DNA of 64,000 nucleotides from Oscheius tipulae (Eukaryota > Nematoda > Chromadorea > Rhabditida > Rhabditidae). The first letter of the stretch is position 1; each line of letters begins with the position of its first letter. Of this stretch, positions 1 through 11,925 are shown in pieces. The notes beneath the pieces are model-generated. The model saw only the letters and a list, made by a program, of their open reading frames with translations, had not been told where the DNA came from and did not search any database. The position numbers and the translations under genes are program-made. The DNA is taken from NCBI GenBank assembly GCA_037178975.1, contig JASJZH010000004.1, positions 10,416,001 through 10,480,000 on the forward strand, written 5' to 3'.

Positions 1-410
1 AGGCCTTCCTGTGGTGGAAACGGGCTGCCGAACAGCATTCGGTGTATGCTCGGAACCAGCTCGGCGACTACTACTACAGAGAAGGAAACCTGTCCAAAGC
101 CGTCGAGCAGTACCAATATGCGGCAGAGAACTACAAGTCCCCGAGGGCCTTCTTCAATCTGGCCCTGATGTACGAGGCCGGAAAGGGGTTGGCCAAGGAC
201 TTGAACATGGCCGACACGTACTTCAATCTGGCCGAGCACTACAATCCGGCGGCCGTCTTCCCAGTCCAGTTGGCTCTCTTCAAAATGCGATTCGTCCAAT
301 GGCTTGAGGTCTTCCACTGGCTAGATACCAATATGCCACACTGGGACCTGTGCTTCCTTGGCGGATTCATTATGGTAGTTCTCTTGAGGATAAGAGCTCT
401 GACCCAATAG
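1..410 (+). CDS. SEL1L: SEL1L/Hrd3-like ERAD adaptor, C-terminal exon (partial)
   Basis: This is the 3' end of a gene that begins before the window. The open frame starts at position 3 and stops with TAG at 408-410. It shows Sel1-like repeats (helix-turn-helix units), with motifs such as ARNQLGDYYY and FNLALMYEAGKG. A hydrophobic segment close to the C-terminus (LCFLGGFIMVVLL) fits a single membrane anchor, followed by a very short tail. Sel1 repeats followed by a C-terminal membrane helix are the layout of SEL1L/Hrd3, the ER-membrane adaptor that delivers misfolded proteins to the HRD1 ubiquitin ligase. The assignment rests on this architecture; the N-terminal part lies outside the window. 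Another Sel1-repeat membrane protein is possible but less likely. Confidence 0.8.
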   Translation, partial: AFLWWKRAAEQHSVYARNQLGDYYYREGNLSKAVEQYQYAAENYKSPRAFFNLALMYEAGKGLAKDLNMADTYFNLAEHYNPAAVFPVQLALFKMRFVQWLEVFHWLDTNMPHWDLCFLGGFIMVVLLRIRALTQ

Positions 411-1900
411 ATCAATTGTTTTCATGTATCTCTTGTGGGTTTTTATTGTAGTAAAGTCTGTATATAAACCTTGTTTAGAGAGACAGCGAAAACACTGTGG
501 TAGCTCTTGTAATTACTTATGTCAATTAAGGATCACAGATAAGAACCCTGACCAAATAGTTCAACTAGTTTGAAGCCAACAAAGCAGGCTAAAAAAATTA
601 CTTTAACATAGTTTGAAACTTGGCATGCTGTCCAAGATTAAAGAATCTCGTCAGCAATGTAAGAATCTGAGGCTCGTTTCATGTGACTTTGTCCGAATAG
701 CTTACTTTTCTGGCACAAGTTAGTCCACTAACACAAATTTTTCGTCCTATCCTCTAGCATCAGCGCAGCGATAAATGCTGGAATCGGTGGGTTGTCCTTA
801 AGCCATGTTTTGGAAAAGTACGGAGCCCCAGAGATCCATATGTTCATAGGCGGGAGCCCAATACAGTAGCTTTCATCTCCATTTTATACTTATGTTTATT
901 CACAATGTTCACATATTTTCTATATGTTACGACATGTTAGCCTTCATTCATCGTGGTTCGTCCTTGTCGTCTTCGTCCAAACTTCGCTCATCTTTTCTAC
1001 GAACTCGTCCCTTCACCTTGCTTTCGGTCGACCATTTTACGTCGTGTCGTTTTCAGCTTTGACAGCTCCTTTTGTCGTGAAGGCCATGTTTCAGAAGCAT
1101 GTAGAAGACACGGCTCGACGCAGACCTTATATAGTTTTCTATTCTGGCTGAACTCTCCGATTCGTGAAGATCTCGTAGTATTTTTTAAATCAACCAGATC
1201 GAACTCTTCAGCTTACTTCGAGGGACAAGTTCTGGTCGAATGAAACTCGGGTTCCTAGATAGACGTAGTCGTGGCAATACGGGATGATCTGACCATTGAC
1301 TTTATCGCTGACTGTCCACAGTTGGTCATGCTCTTGGTCTTTTTGTTTTGTTGTTCAGTTGTTCCTTGCACGAGAGTAGCAGGTCCGTGGTCACACGATC
1401 GAGCGCAGGAACTTTGCCAAACTTCAACTTGAATATGGCGTGTTCGACTTCGCTTGGCAGAATAAGCGGTACTTGATCTTTGATCATTCCATTAAGATAC
1501 ACGTTTTCATAAGTGTTTCGATGCTTACCAGATGGCCTCTAAGGGCCGTACAGTCTTCTTCGGCTGTGTGAAAGCTAGATGGCTGCGTGCTGTACTTGTA
1601 GCATTTATTGAAATAGCTCTTGTGAAACGTGCCAGTTGAACAGCCTGCAAAAACTGAGACACCAAAAGCGCCGTTGGGAGAGAACGCAGCTAGCAGAACA
1701 GAGTCATCTTAATGCTCTTTTCTGACGGTCAAGTGTTTAGATAAAAAGAATATAAAGTACAGTCATTTCTGGATGCTTCGAAAACTTTTCGGAACTACTA
1801 TACTATTTTGGCATCATCAATAACAAACAGCTTTCTTCTTGAGGTAGTAATGCGCCGACTGGAGCTTTTTAGTCCCTTCGCGACTAGTTTGCTCGCCTCG
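411..1900. other. intergenic, no gene seen
   Basis: There are only short overlapping open frames here (75-96 codons near 924-1243) with no splice-flanked structure, domain or signal peptide. I see no recognisable regulatory element. Confidence 0.5.
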
Positions 1901-1947
1901 CAGTGTACAAAAGAGAGTCTCGGCAGTCAGCCTACGGTCTCAACACT

Positions 1948-2501
1948 ATGATTCTCCTGCTGATAGTCGTGTCTGTCTCCGCTGTTCTTGGTCAGATTAC
2001 TCCTGTCCCAAGAGAGATTACCCCTGTGCCTAGAAGGAATCAAAGAGAGAAAGGTACGAGTTTTAGACTATCGTCCAATCTATTCAGAATTCCAAAATCT
2101 TGACTCAGACGGTGATGGTCAAGTGACCTTTACCGAGTTTCTTCTCAGTGACAAGCCCTACATTAAACATGCTTCCAAGAACTTCCACAAGTTTGATGAC
2201 AATGGTAGGTTCTGTCACTTTGTCTCTTTGTCCCTCTATTCTCTTCTCGAAGTCCTTATCATACTTTTCAGGAGACTCTGCAATCTCAAAGGAAGAGTTT
2301 GATACATATTACACCAAGCTGGATGAAGAGAGACGACATGAGGAGAAGAACAGAGAGCTTTTCTTCAATAATCACTTCAATCGACAGCCATTCTCCTCTC
2401 CTTTTTTCGACTATCCTATATTTAACAGACAGGGACCGTCAGCTGCTACTAATGAGACTGTTTCTGCTGGAGGTGAGGGTTCTTTCCTCTTCTTTTCCTA
2501 A
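1948..2501 (+). CDS. small secreted EF-hand calcium-binding protein
   Basis: Translation probably starts at ATG 1948 with a signal peptide (MILLLIVVSVSAVL). A 43-nt intron is inferred at 1991-2033 because the reading frame shifts there. Exon 2 (2034-2204) and exon 3 (from 2272, after a clear GTAGGT...TTTTCAG intron at 2205-2271) carry two canonical EF-hands, DSDGDGQVTFTE and DDNGDSAISKEE, the second split by the intron. An acidic/basic helix and an aromatic tail with one N-glycosylation sequon (NETV) follow. The frame either stops at 2499-2501 or splices at the GTGAGG at 2473 into a tiny last exon near 2540. An AATAAA lies at 2543. The order signal peptide then two EF-hands suggests a secreted or ER-lumen calcium binder; no specific family is recognised. 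The first intron is the weakest part of the model. Confidence 0.6.
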
Positions 2502-2542
2502 CTTATGTCATGGTTTTGGAGAAACATGTATTGTACAGATGA

Positions 2543-2548
2543 AATAAA
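2543..2548 (+). terminator. polyadenylation signal AATAAA (EF-hand gene)
   Basis: Canonical hexamer about 40 nt after the EF-hand stop codon on the same strand. Confidence 0.45.
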
Positions 2549-3257
2549 GTAGATTGGCAGTGACTGACAAGGAATAAATGGGTATTTTGGTAGCTGTGCA
2601 TTTTTTATAACGGGGGCAGAAAATTGAGGCTGGAGATTGCGTGGAAGATGCATGGAATGGGTGATTATCTAGTCTTTTGGTCAAGAATTGCTTCATTTGC
2701 AAACAGAGAGACAATGTAGATTTCAAAAACATCATCACCTTGCTCTCATGTCTCCTATTCCAACTACATTGGTGCAAAAATTCAGTTAGCCTTCCCTCTA
2801 AACCGAGTTATGATGTTTGTCCCACAGGCGTTCTGCTTCCATATTCACTGCTTGCTATCAGGACACTCGCGAGAGTACGGCCCATATGCGGAACCAGCTA
2901 ATTGACATGTTTTCGCTGCTTATGAGCTTGTTTTTCTGCCTGGTGTATCCCTATTTGGACTCATTTTCGGTCCTATTTTATTTGGAATCAGTATCTGCGT
3001 CGACTGTGTGATAAAGCCCAGCTAATCCCGAATTACTTTTAATATTGCTGGATTAGCCGAAGCCCTCGTGGACCTCTGAGAGATCATTTTTGGTCTAGTC
3101 TTCTGTCTATGTATCTGTCCCTCTCTCTCTCTGTATCTCTGTCTTCTTCTAATCATGCGAAGAACGACCTACTGGTCCGTCAATGACTTTTTAATGCGCA
3201 CAGGGTAGGAAAGGCGAGTGTTCTCTGCTCATGTCTCTACCCAAACTGTTTCGCTAG

Positions 3258-3329
3258 GATGACCCTAAAAAAATTTCCTTGGACCCATACGATTATCAGA
3301 TGCAGCCGCTTTCGGAAGAATCTCTAATG
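3258..3329 (+). CDS. candidate orphan exon, unknown gene
   Basis: This is a 72-nt stretch, open in phase 0, flanked by a good acceptor (TTTCGCTAG) and a donor (GTGAGG). It encodes 24 polar and acidic residues including DPYDYQMQPLSEESLM. Composition and splice sites are exon-like, but I could not place partner exons with confidence. The preceding EF-hand gene does not join in phase. It may be part of an unrecognised plus-strand gene between 3.0 and 3.7 kb. Confidence 0.28.
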
Positions 3330-4629
3330 GTGAGGGGAACTTCCTGTTTTTGCACTATGCATTGGGGATAAGTCAGAGCAGACCTCACTGTCTCCCTCCT
3401 CTACACTTTGCCCTTCCCAGACAGGACTCATTTCCCGCGCTTCTTCCAAATGAGAAAGTGTGGAAGGAGCATGCATTGATACGAAGTTCTCCTCATCCTC
3501 TGTTTTCCGTGCTATGTTCCTCACATTCATTTCAGTATTCTGTACCCTGTATCTTGTACCTTGTTGTTTCAATACTTCTCTCCCTCCTTTGTCCGGGTTC
3601 CGAAGATGAGTGGCTTATCGCAAAGGGTAAGTCCTACCCACTTGCGTAAATATTAGCGTCTTCTGCTCAGAGTCTGCAGGAGACGAAATCTAATGGGGGT
3701 AGATTTCATCTACTTGCGCCGAGTTGAATTAGAGAGTCCGCAGGTTTCAAAGTGTGTGAGTAAGCCTCGGAGACCATATTTTCCCCTTCAAGATCTATAG
3801 GCTTTAATTATGTTTTCACCTATTTCGTGTAACTGAATAGGATTCATTACCGCTTAGAATTCCTGGTATAGCTGTTCCTTCCAGAGTTCATGGACTCTGT
3901 CTCTCTCCTTCTGTCACTCCTTATATTCCGACCGTCTCTTGATTCTGAGAAGTCAGGAGAAGGAATCGAAGTAATTAGCTTTGAATCTTCCTTTGAGATC
4001 TTTGAACCACCTATAGCAATTTGCTCCTAAAAGCAGGAAAGCCAGGAAATGAGCAAGATAGAGCAAAAAGGAAATCCGGAAAGATGCATCCTTCAGGCTC
4101 TTAAACGATGACCAGCAAGAGACAGAGACCCTGGGAGACAGACATATCTCAATTACCTTCATTAGCTCGATTTGTACATAGTTTGCTCCTTCTCCCGCCT
4201 CCTGGTGGCCCAAACTATGAGTTTGCATCCTCCCTTTTTAGTGATTGCAGCTATTTTCTGCCCTTCTTGAACTTTTAAAAATCCCTGAAGCCTCACCCTG
4301 TCCTTCTTATTAAATTCGCGAGGCTTCCCGCAATCATGACTCTTTGTCGCTCTAAACATGAGTCCCTCTTCCTGGTGGAAAACCAGTTCGGTCTAACCAC
4401 AAAACAACAGACTGTTGTTCTCTTTCTCCTTTTTTCGAACAAATTTTCTTTTCACCAGTTCTCGTATTGAAGCATCTGGCGGTAATCGACCGCAACTTAC
4501 GTACATCCCTGTTTTCCAGTGCAATATACAGGTGATTCTTGAAAGGTGTTTAATTATCTTATGTTGTACTTTTAGTATTTGAATTGTGGTTAACTGAAAG
4601 GTCGTCCGCTTTTCAGAGAGAGAGGAGGG

Positions 4630-4670
4630 GACTTTACCCCTGTTTTTTTTTCAAACGCGGGGGTAAAGTC
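4630..4670. repeat. perfect 11-bp inverted repeat (hairpin)
   Basis: The arms GACTTTACCCC and GGGGTAAAGTC flank a T-rich spacer and could form a stem-loop. No gene context is visible and its role is unknown. Confidence 0.6.
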
Positions 4671-6093
4671 AGCTACCCCTTTCAGGCCCATAGAAAAAAT
4701 TTTCCTCCTAAAAGATTATCATATAGCTTGTTCGACCTGTAGAAGATTGGGGAAACAGTTTGACTCTCACTGGTCTCTATGAATAGCTACAAAGCCTACT
4801 TAGAATTCCATTATTCATAACCCTTCGGTCAGAAGATACTCTTGTCTAACCCGAACCAGCAGGCTCATGTCCAATAACCCTCTGTTCGAATTGCTCAGCT
4901 CGCAGTTGCTATTCTCTGACTTCTTTTTGGTAAACTTGAAGCTTATTTACAGAAAAGTTGATAAGGATCAGAAAAGTAGCTTATTCCTCCATTCCTCCAC
5001 ATGTCTATCTCTCATCCCATCCACTAGTGCTTGCACTAATCAGTGCTTCCCAATAGCGTTTTTCCCCGTTACTGTCTTTAAGACAATGTCTTATTAGATG
5101 GTGGCTGCGCAGTATCATAGTCAGAGAATAGTGCAAAGCGGACTACCCAACAAGAGCATCGTCTTGCTTAGCGTGAGGATACCGTGACCTTGTCAAGACA
5201 ACTAGCTCTGTAAGATCTTTTGACTCCGTCCTATGAAGTCAAAAAATTGGCTAGTATTCTACTTCCCTCTTCCAGAAGTGCGTAACAAGAGCATCCCGAT
5301 AGGGTCTCCCTATGAAATGCTGACTTCTGAGCTCTCGAATTTCATCTTAGGACCTCTATGTCCTGTTTTGTACCTTAGAAATTTTGCTAGTACATGATTT
5401 TTGGCCGGTCTAACATTGTTTTTGCGCTCGAATTTTGGGATTCTAGCATCTTCTAGCAGATAATCAGGTTCCCGAACAGAAAGCAGGAAAAAAGATATGC
5501 ATCACAAAGACAGCTGTCCATCCCCTGGTTCTTGCTCTCTCCGAGTCCCCTAGTCCTCTTGAAATAGTTCTCTGCTATCCTTCTCCCTCCCTAATTGCAT
5601 ACTTCCCCAATTTCCCCCTACCCTCCCGCGTCCTTTTTCTTAGTGTCAAGATGACGCTAAACACTTTGGTACCTAAACTTTCTCTGCCCGGAAGGGATCT
5701 TTTTCCTCAGGGAGTTGCGGACCTCCTTGAGTAATTCTATTTGGTTGCATATCGCCCAGGCGCGGCTGGAAATTGGCATCGTTCTTCAAAAGAGTGAGAG
5801 AGAGAGAGAGAGAGAGAGTAAGATTAAGACACCGCAGGACTTCACTGTGATTGATTTCAGCACATTGATGCTCCTTTCGAAAGGGAGAGAGCAAAAGAAC
5901 ACTTTCGAGGAGCACATAATCTTTTAAAAAAAAGCTCATTAAAAGCCTCATCTGGTCATTAAGCAGTCGTTCTTCAATTCCAAAACTATCTGTCTCTTCA
6001 GACAGTCGCCTTTTTCAACCCCTACACCTCACTTTCTCGTAACTCAATCAGCCTTTCTTCTCTTATTAACCCGTTTGATACCAATCAGTTCAG

Positions 6094-8396
6094 ATGACCA
6101 AAGTCGATCCCCTACAAGTATGGATGTGGATATCTCAAATTCAGCTGTGGTTTATTCCAGCATTTGTTATTATTTCTTTCTTCATTATCATCAAGGTATG
6201 TTCATTTTCTGTGCGAAGGGTATGATAAGTATGAAAAAGTATCCCATAAGCCGAATTCCTTATGTGACGGAGATGTTGGCATTCCAGTGAGCTCCTTCAG
6301 GTATAGGAGTTAGCTTTGATAGTAATCATCAAATCTTACTTCTCTTCACGATAAGCTTACCGACAAAGAAGTACAAGTAACCGAGGACGTAATCTGACAT
6401 GCTGACATGGGTCTGGAGCCACTGTTTGGACAGAATGCACCGAAACGAACTCCCTTAGAATCCAAGGTCTAGTCTGGACTGTCCGGAGAGTAACAGTATT
6501 CCCAAGAGTCCTTCCACAAACATCTAGTCGGAGAAGTTTCTTGCTGTTCAGACCCAGAGAGTGTTCCTGTTAGCAATATCAGTTCAAATCAGTTCTACAG
6601 ACATTGTTATATAACCCAGAACAGTGGAGAAATGTTTTCTCGCATGGTAAATCCACAAAACATACTGAGGTGTTGATTCACTTTGATTGTGAGAAGGCAT
6701 GGGACAGGTTGCCAGAGAGGAGTGACATGAACAGTATCAGACAGGTTGCCGTAAGGTATAAAGTAAAAGCTTAGACAGTTGGGAGATCCAATTTAGTCTC
6801 AGCCAGACAATGTCAAAGCTCTTAACTGATACTTTATTACCCTAACAGTAACAGAGACAGACATGCCAATTCATAGCCGGAACTCTGGCCAAAACCCTCC
6901 ATTTTCAGGGTCTCTGCAAGCTCCGAAACCTCCGTCGCTCACAGTACTACCTCTTCCTGATCAGTATTGTGATAGCTGACCTGCTCACGATTCTTACCAT
7001 CCTCGTAGATGTTGCCTCTCAAACACTGATCAATTTCAAAGGTAGGTTCCAGAATCTAGTCTTTGCCCAGTACTGCAGTAGTCAGTATGGGAAACGAATT
7101 AGATTCTCCAAGATTCAATTTTTCATATCTCCGAGAGACAATCACTTTTTTTTTCTAGGTCCTGCACTCTGCAAAGTATTGGTTTTTCTCTCGAATGCTG
7201 CAGCTTGTTTCGTCAACTGGACCTGGCTGGGGATGTTCCTACAGAGATTCATCCTGCTAATTTTTCCATTCTGTCGAGCCCGTGGCGGTATTTGGCGTCT
7301 GGTCTATTCAGCGAAACATCTTCTAACTGCTACCTTTCTAATTGCAATAACCACGCAGGTTCTTTAAGTTTTATGGCTCATCTTGAGTCCAATTAAGAGT
7401 TTTTATGAGGGGAGGGTCTTGACGAGGGTATTGATGGCTCATAGAATAAGAGCTGGATACCGATGACTGGGACATATAGAGGATTCTAGAGACCCAGAGA
7501 CACAAAAACAGTTCTAACCATTGTATTCAGAGCTGGTCCCTTGTCCTTTTGACCGAGCGCTATCACGAAACGAATGACGGTAAGATTGCCTCTGTCTGTG
7601 AGAGAGACACCCAAATCCTCGGTCGAGTCGGTTACAAATGGGTGGCCATCATTGAAGCACTGTCAACCTATGTCTGTCCCTTCTGTGGAACCCTAGTATT
7701 GGACCTGGGTGTTTTGATCTGGACCCAGAAGCGCTCCAAGGGGTAAGTCAGGCACCATACCTCCACAATTCGACGCTTTAGATTCTCTGTTTCTACCGAA
7801 AAGCTCCAAAACAGTTTGGCCAAGAGAGAGTCGCGTGGCCAAGAGACGGCTAGGATTCAATCCAGTCAGAGTATTAGAGTAAGCGACATAAAGCAGAACA
7901 TAGATTAGGCTAATCTTTGCAGTCCGGAGCCAAACGACGTCAGAGGGCTATAAGAAGATGTCTTTTCATGTGTACCATTCAGGTGTTACTGAATGCCCCC
8001 TACTACGTGTTACAGCTGCTGGACGAGGTTTATCAGCTAAGGTAAGAGTTAGTCAACGGAGCCGACCAAGAGACAGAGAAACTCATCCATTTCAGCACAA
8101 CAACATCTACTATGCTCTACTTCGTCTACGCAGACGCCCTTCTCTACATTGTCTACCTGATCCAGTACCCTATCATTACATTTTACATCACCTCTCTTTG
8201 TGACGATGTAGTGAACAAGCAGATGCCTGTGAGCTCTGCAGTCAGTCCGATGGTCAGACGGTCATTCATCTCTCGTCGACCATCCACACAATCAGCTGCG
8301 AATCAGACGTGGTCGAGACGACCATCCACAGCTGGACAAAGCATCCTCTTATCACCCAACCTGCCTCATAAGGATGCTCAGCGATTTGATTTCTAG
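6094..8396 (+). CDS. rhodopsin-like seven-transmembrane receptor A
   Basis: Six exons are inferred: 6094-6195, 6909-7041, 7159-7358, 7531-7742, about 7923-8041 and 8096-8396. Exon 1 holds a very short N-terminus and TM1 (FIPAFVIISFFIIIK is part of it). Exon 2 has TM2 (YLFLISIVIADLLTILTILV), with a conserved-type Asp. Exon 3 has TM3 and TM4, with a QRF triplet where class A receptors have DRY. Exon 4 has extracellular loop 2 and TM5. Exon 5 has a basic run (AKRRQRAIRR) leading into TM6, and exon 6 has TM7 plus a Ser/Arg-rich tail. This is a chemosensory- or neuropeptide-type receptor; the ligand cannot be told. The exon 4 to exon 5 junction does not join cleanly in phase with consensus sites, so that intron may be misplaced or the gene may carry a frameshift. 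Upstream non-coding exons are possible. Confidence 0.72.
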
Positions 8397-8449
8397 ATAC
8401 TTGTGATATTTTTTGTGGTCTTACTGTGATTATGGAGCATTTCTAAGTT

Positions 8450-8455
8450 AATAAA
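8450..8455 (+). terminator. polyadenylation signal AATAAA (receptor A)
   Basis: Hexamer 54 nt after the receptor A stop codon. Confidence 0.6.
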
Positions 8456-9038
8456 TCCCCCTCCAAAGTTTTTGGAAAGAAGGAAACGGGCTAACCTTGA
8501 TTGATTTCAGCTATCTTATGATAGTCGCACTCAGTGACCTTGAGTCGATGCTGTAGGATCCGGATCCGAAGAGTCATGACTACTCTCTTCAGGCGTTGAT
8601 AGCTGATGGTCAGTCTCGAGTGCAGCTAGTCGATGTTGTGCTCCTTCCCTTGCTGCTTTCTCTCTCGATCCACCATGGGAGATGCTCATTCTTACTCAGA
8701 ATGAGTCCTAATCCAAACGTTTCGTTCAGTAGACGCTGCTTCAGCTTCCATACGTTTGGTATAAGTCCTGATCGATGAAGCATTCGAGAGTCGTTTGCGA
8801 TTCGCCTATAAATGAAAGACTAGGCTTGGAGAAAAGTGGGAGCTACCTTCAGAAGAAGGGATTAGAAGCTACCACAAGCTGCCTTTAGGCAGCTAGCTAC
8901 TCTTATTCTACAGCGTGACTCTTTCCAAGATCAGCTATCTCGAGTTCCAAACAGACAGAGTCCACCACAAAAACCAGTGCGCTTTAGATAGTAGAGATCG
9001 AAGTTTGAAGTTTTGTTGAACAAAGTTTGGTAATTACA

Positions 9039-9094
9039 CATCCTATCTTATCCTACCTTACAATTTCATCCTATCTTATCCTACCTTACAATTT
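9039..9094. repeat. 28-bp tandem duplication (2 copies)
   Basis: The unit starts CATCCTATCTTATCCTACC and is repeated exactly at 9039-9066 and 9067-9094. Confidence 0.85.
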
Positions 9095-9117
9095 CAACAA
9101 GAGGCGTCCGTCTGCAA

Positions 9118-9204
9118 CACAAGTCAACTCTAATCTGGGATTACACTTGACAATGTTTGTGGACTTTTTTGTCAAGTATCATCCGAGATTAGAGTTGACA
9201 AGAC
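9118..9204. repeat. imperfect inverted repeat, long stem-loop
   Basis: Arms of about 34 nt (around ACAAGTCAACTCTAATCT and its complement AGATTAGAGTTGACAAGA) face each other across a loop of about 18 nt. About 80 percent of positions pair. It could be a tiny MITE or its remnant. No open frame is present. Confidence 0.6.
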
Positions 9205-9422
9205 AAGTCAGGACAGTTCAAGTTACAAAATTAGCATTGACAGTGTGAGTCGCTCCGTCAGGAGGGAAAGCAACTGATCTTGCAAAGTTTTTGCACTTGT
9301 TTCAAAAGTTTTCTCATGGGCATCGTCTCCTACTGGAACTTCGACCCTGGTTCCGTCTCTCTGCCTCTCTCCCTCTCTGTCTCTCTGACTCCTGTGGTGA
9401 AGTTTTTCTCACGTCGTGAAAA

Positions 9423-9428
9423 TTTATT
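9423..9428 (-). terminator. polyadenylation signal AATAAA (ETNPPL gene)
   Basis: TTTATT on the plus strand reads AATAAA on the minus strand, about 80 nt beyond the stop codon. Confidence 0.55.
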
Positions 9429-9507
9429 ATGGTCTCTAAAACGAGAGAATATTCGATATGGCTCAAAAAAGGGACAATGACTACAAAAAACTGGGAGAGT
9501 GATGAGA

Positions 9508-11925
9508 TCAATAGCCAAGTTCCGTCAACGCCTTGTCGACAGCTTCCACCGTTTCGTTGAGATTTTGCCTGTTGAAGCAGAGCGGGGGCTTGATTTTCAG
9601 GATGTTGGTGTAGGGACCATCCGCATTCAACAGCACATGATGTTGTTTCTTCAGGTAGTGGATCAGGATCTGGGCTAGTTCCTCATCCGGTTCGCGAGAC
9701 TTTCTGTCCTTGACCAGGTCGATTCCCCAGAAGAGTCCGACACCTCTGGAAAGAAAGGATTCAGTGAGAGATAGAGAGACAGAGATACTTACCTAACGTC
9801 TCCTATGCACTGATGTTTCTCCTTCAGGGCCATCAACTGGCGCTCGAACTCCTCTCCCATCTCCTGAGAGTGATACAAAAGATTCTCATCCTTGATGACC
9901 TGGATGACTGACAGGACAGCGGCACAGGCAACTGGATTACCTCCGTACTAAAAAGAGAGAATCAGAGAGGCAGAGAGACAGGATTCACCGTGTTGAAGTA
10001 TCCGACCTCTCCTCCCAAAGTATCAGCAATCTTCTTGGTGGTGACTACAGCCGAGACAGGGTATCCGTTACCCATGGGCTTGCCCATGGTCACAATATCG
10101 GGCACAAAGCCGTCATTGTAGAGCTGATGAGCCCAGAACTTGCTTCCGACACGGCCGTACCCGGTTTGGACTTCGTCGATGACGACGAGACCTCCGTGAG
10201 AACGGACGTGTCTGGCCACGTCCTGGAAGTATCCAGCCGGAGGCAGGATCTGTCCACCGCAGGACTGGAGAGCCTCGGAGAAGTAGGCAGCCACGGTTCG
10301 ACCGTTGGCTTCGGCTCCAGTGATGAGGTTCTTGACAGCGTCAGAGTAGTGCTTTCCAGCTTCGGCAAGCCTCTCGGGGTTGGTAATGTCCTCGTCGGAG
10401 AGCCTGTAGGAACCACGGTAGACATCAGGAGTCGGGGCGACATGAACCCAGTCGGGCTGCTTGATCGAGCAACCGTGGTCGAACTTGTAGGGAGACATCT
10501 CCATGGTGGTGGTGACGTGACCGTGGTAGGCACTGGAAAAGGAAGATCACTTTGAACACTCTCCACTTCTCTGTCACTCTGTCATTCTATATCTTTGTTT
10601 CTCAGGTTCTGTCCTTCGGTATCGTTGCCTGTTAGCAATGTTCTTGTCCCTGTCTCCACCCCGATAACCAGACCTCCATTCCGCCTTCGACAATCTCACG
10701 GTCTCTTCGATTTTCCGCGATAAATCTGTTTACCCTACCCCTTATCTTGCAACAATAATGTCCCTATTGTCAGCCCCAGCTACATTTCGCCCAGAAGAAA
10801 CTCACTGATCAATGACGATAGCATCGGTGTGCTTGGTGTAGTCACGAGCCAGTCTTAGAGCCAGATCGTTGGCTTCGGATCTGGAAAAAATGGGTTTATT
10901 TAGGATTAGGTAGCTGCTTTGGGTTGACAAGGCAGAAAAATTCAACTCTGTCTCTCTGCCTCGCCGTCTCTTTGTCTCTCTGTCTTGCTGTCTCTCTGTC
11001 TCGCTGTATCCAAGGATCAGGGACAAACCCCGAGTTGCAGAAGAGGACCGTGTCCAAGCCGGGTAGCGTCTTCAAGATCTCTTCAGCACAGTCGGTCAAC
11101 TGGGGTGAGACGAAGCGCACGTTGCAGGTCGACGTGGCCAGTTGCTTCGAGATCGCAGAGACCACTTTTGGATGACAGTGGCCAACTGAACCAGTATGGG
11201 TTCTTTACCCCGAGTTGGGGGTGTGGGTACTTACCGTGTTGGACGTTGCTGATGCAGTCCAGGTACTGGGTGCCTTCTTCGTCAAAGAGATACTGCATTG
11301 AGGCTTTGCTGACCATTAGGGGATCGTCTTTGTAGAAAATCTGGCATTTGGATCTGAAAAGGGAGTGATTAAGAACCGAAATCATCTTATGAAATGATGT
11401 ATTGGATAGGAAAAGGTTTCAAAAGTATACCGCTAAGAACCAAACCATGGATGTTTGGATAGCCAGACAATGCACTTAGCCACTCGGCCATCAGGATAAA
11501 GCCGTGGCTCGATTTTGAATAGGCTGGGATTGCAATCGACTATTTTCAGCGCTTTCAACTGCCACTTGTTCTCGTATTTCCGACCAACTTTCCCGTCTCT
11601 AAATGATTTTGTAACCCTTAATTTGGTCTACAACTTCGTAACGCTCAAAAAAATTTCATCTTGTGATTAAAAACTGGGTTAGAAGCCACGCGGTGAGAGA
11701 AGACCGCTAGACAAAGGCTAGTGACGCAATCAAAGGGTCAAAAGAACAGTTTCAAAAGCTTGTCTTTGAACAAAATTAGAGGAAAAAATTGAAAGAGACT
11801 TACCCAATACATGTCTTCCTCTTGCTGAGTACCTGTTCCTTTGACTTGATCTCATTATCACTGCTGGCGAAGAGCCATCCCTTTCCGGTGTTGAAGTAGC
11901 CGAAAGCTTGAACAAGGAGGTCCAT
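9508..11925 (-). CDS. ETNPPL: ethanolamine-phosphate phospho-lyase (AGXT2-like, class III aminotransferase fold)
   Basis: Seven exons join in phase: 11804-11925, 11235-11353, 11029-11185, 10806-10880, 9989-10532, 9793-9947 and 9508-9745, giving 1,410 nt and 469 residues, close to the family's usual size. The class III PLP fold is clear: YLDCISNVQHVGHCHP near the N-terminus, the PLP-phosphate loop CNSGSEAND, the AYHGH motif, the Asp motif VVIDEVQTGYGRVG, and the PLP-lysine segment MGKPMGNGYPVS. These blocks match the ETNPPL/PHYKPL branch rather than ornithine aminotransferase. The enzyme converts phosphoethanolamine to acetaldehyde, ammonia and phosphate, using PLP. The first Met (MDLLVQAFGYF) follows a possible 5' UTR splice acceptor. 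Some introns contain GAGACA tracts, and intron 1 contains a tRNA-Ser-like remnant. Hydroxylysine-phosphate lyase is an alternative substrate assignment. Confidence 0.92.
11437..11512 (-). pseudogene. tRNA-Ser-like remnant
   Basis: The minus strand carries a clean Ser/Leu-type D-arm (GATGGCCGAGTGGCTAAG, an A-box). The acceptor and T-arms that follow do not pair well and the B-box is degenerate (GGTTTGGTTC). It lies in intron 1 of the phospho-lyase gene, in the same orientation. It is probably a decayed tRNA or tRNA-derived repeat, not a functional tRNA. Confidence 0.35.

Larger units (their letters stand above)
2580..6093. other. mostly intergenic; one orphan exon and one hairpin
   Basis: Apart from a candidate exon at 3258-3329, a hairpin at 4630-4670 and a (GA)n run near 5795-5817, I see nothing supported here. 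The open frames are short and lack splice-site context. Confidence 0.4.
8460..9507. other. intergenic between convergent genes, with small repeats
   Basis: The 3' ends of receptor A (+) and the phospho-lyase gene (-) face each other here. The stretch holds a two-copy tandem repeat, a hairpin and a CT-rich tract at 9349-9388. No gene was found. Confidence 0.5.

Noticed and set aside
2054-2066. A 13-nt GT-AG intron that would also fix the EF-hand reading frame
   Set aside because: It is far below the shortest introns otherwise seen here (about 31-33 nt). A 43-nt intron at 1991-2033 explains the frame equally well.
10127-10555. 142-codon plus-strand frame
   Set aside because: It is antisense to the large exon of the phospho-lyase gene, which has clear homology motifs on the minus strand.
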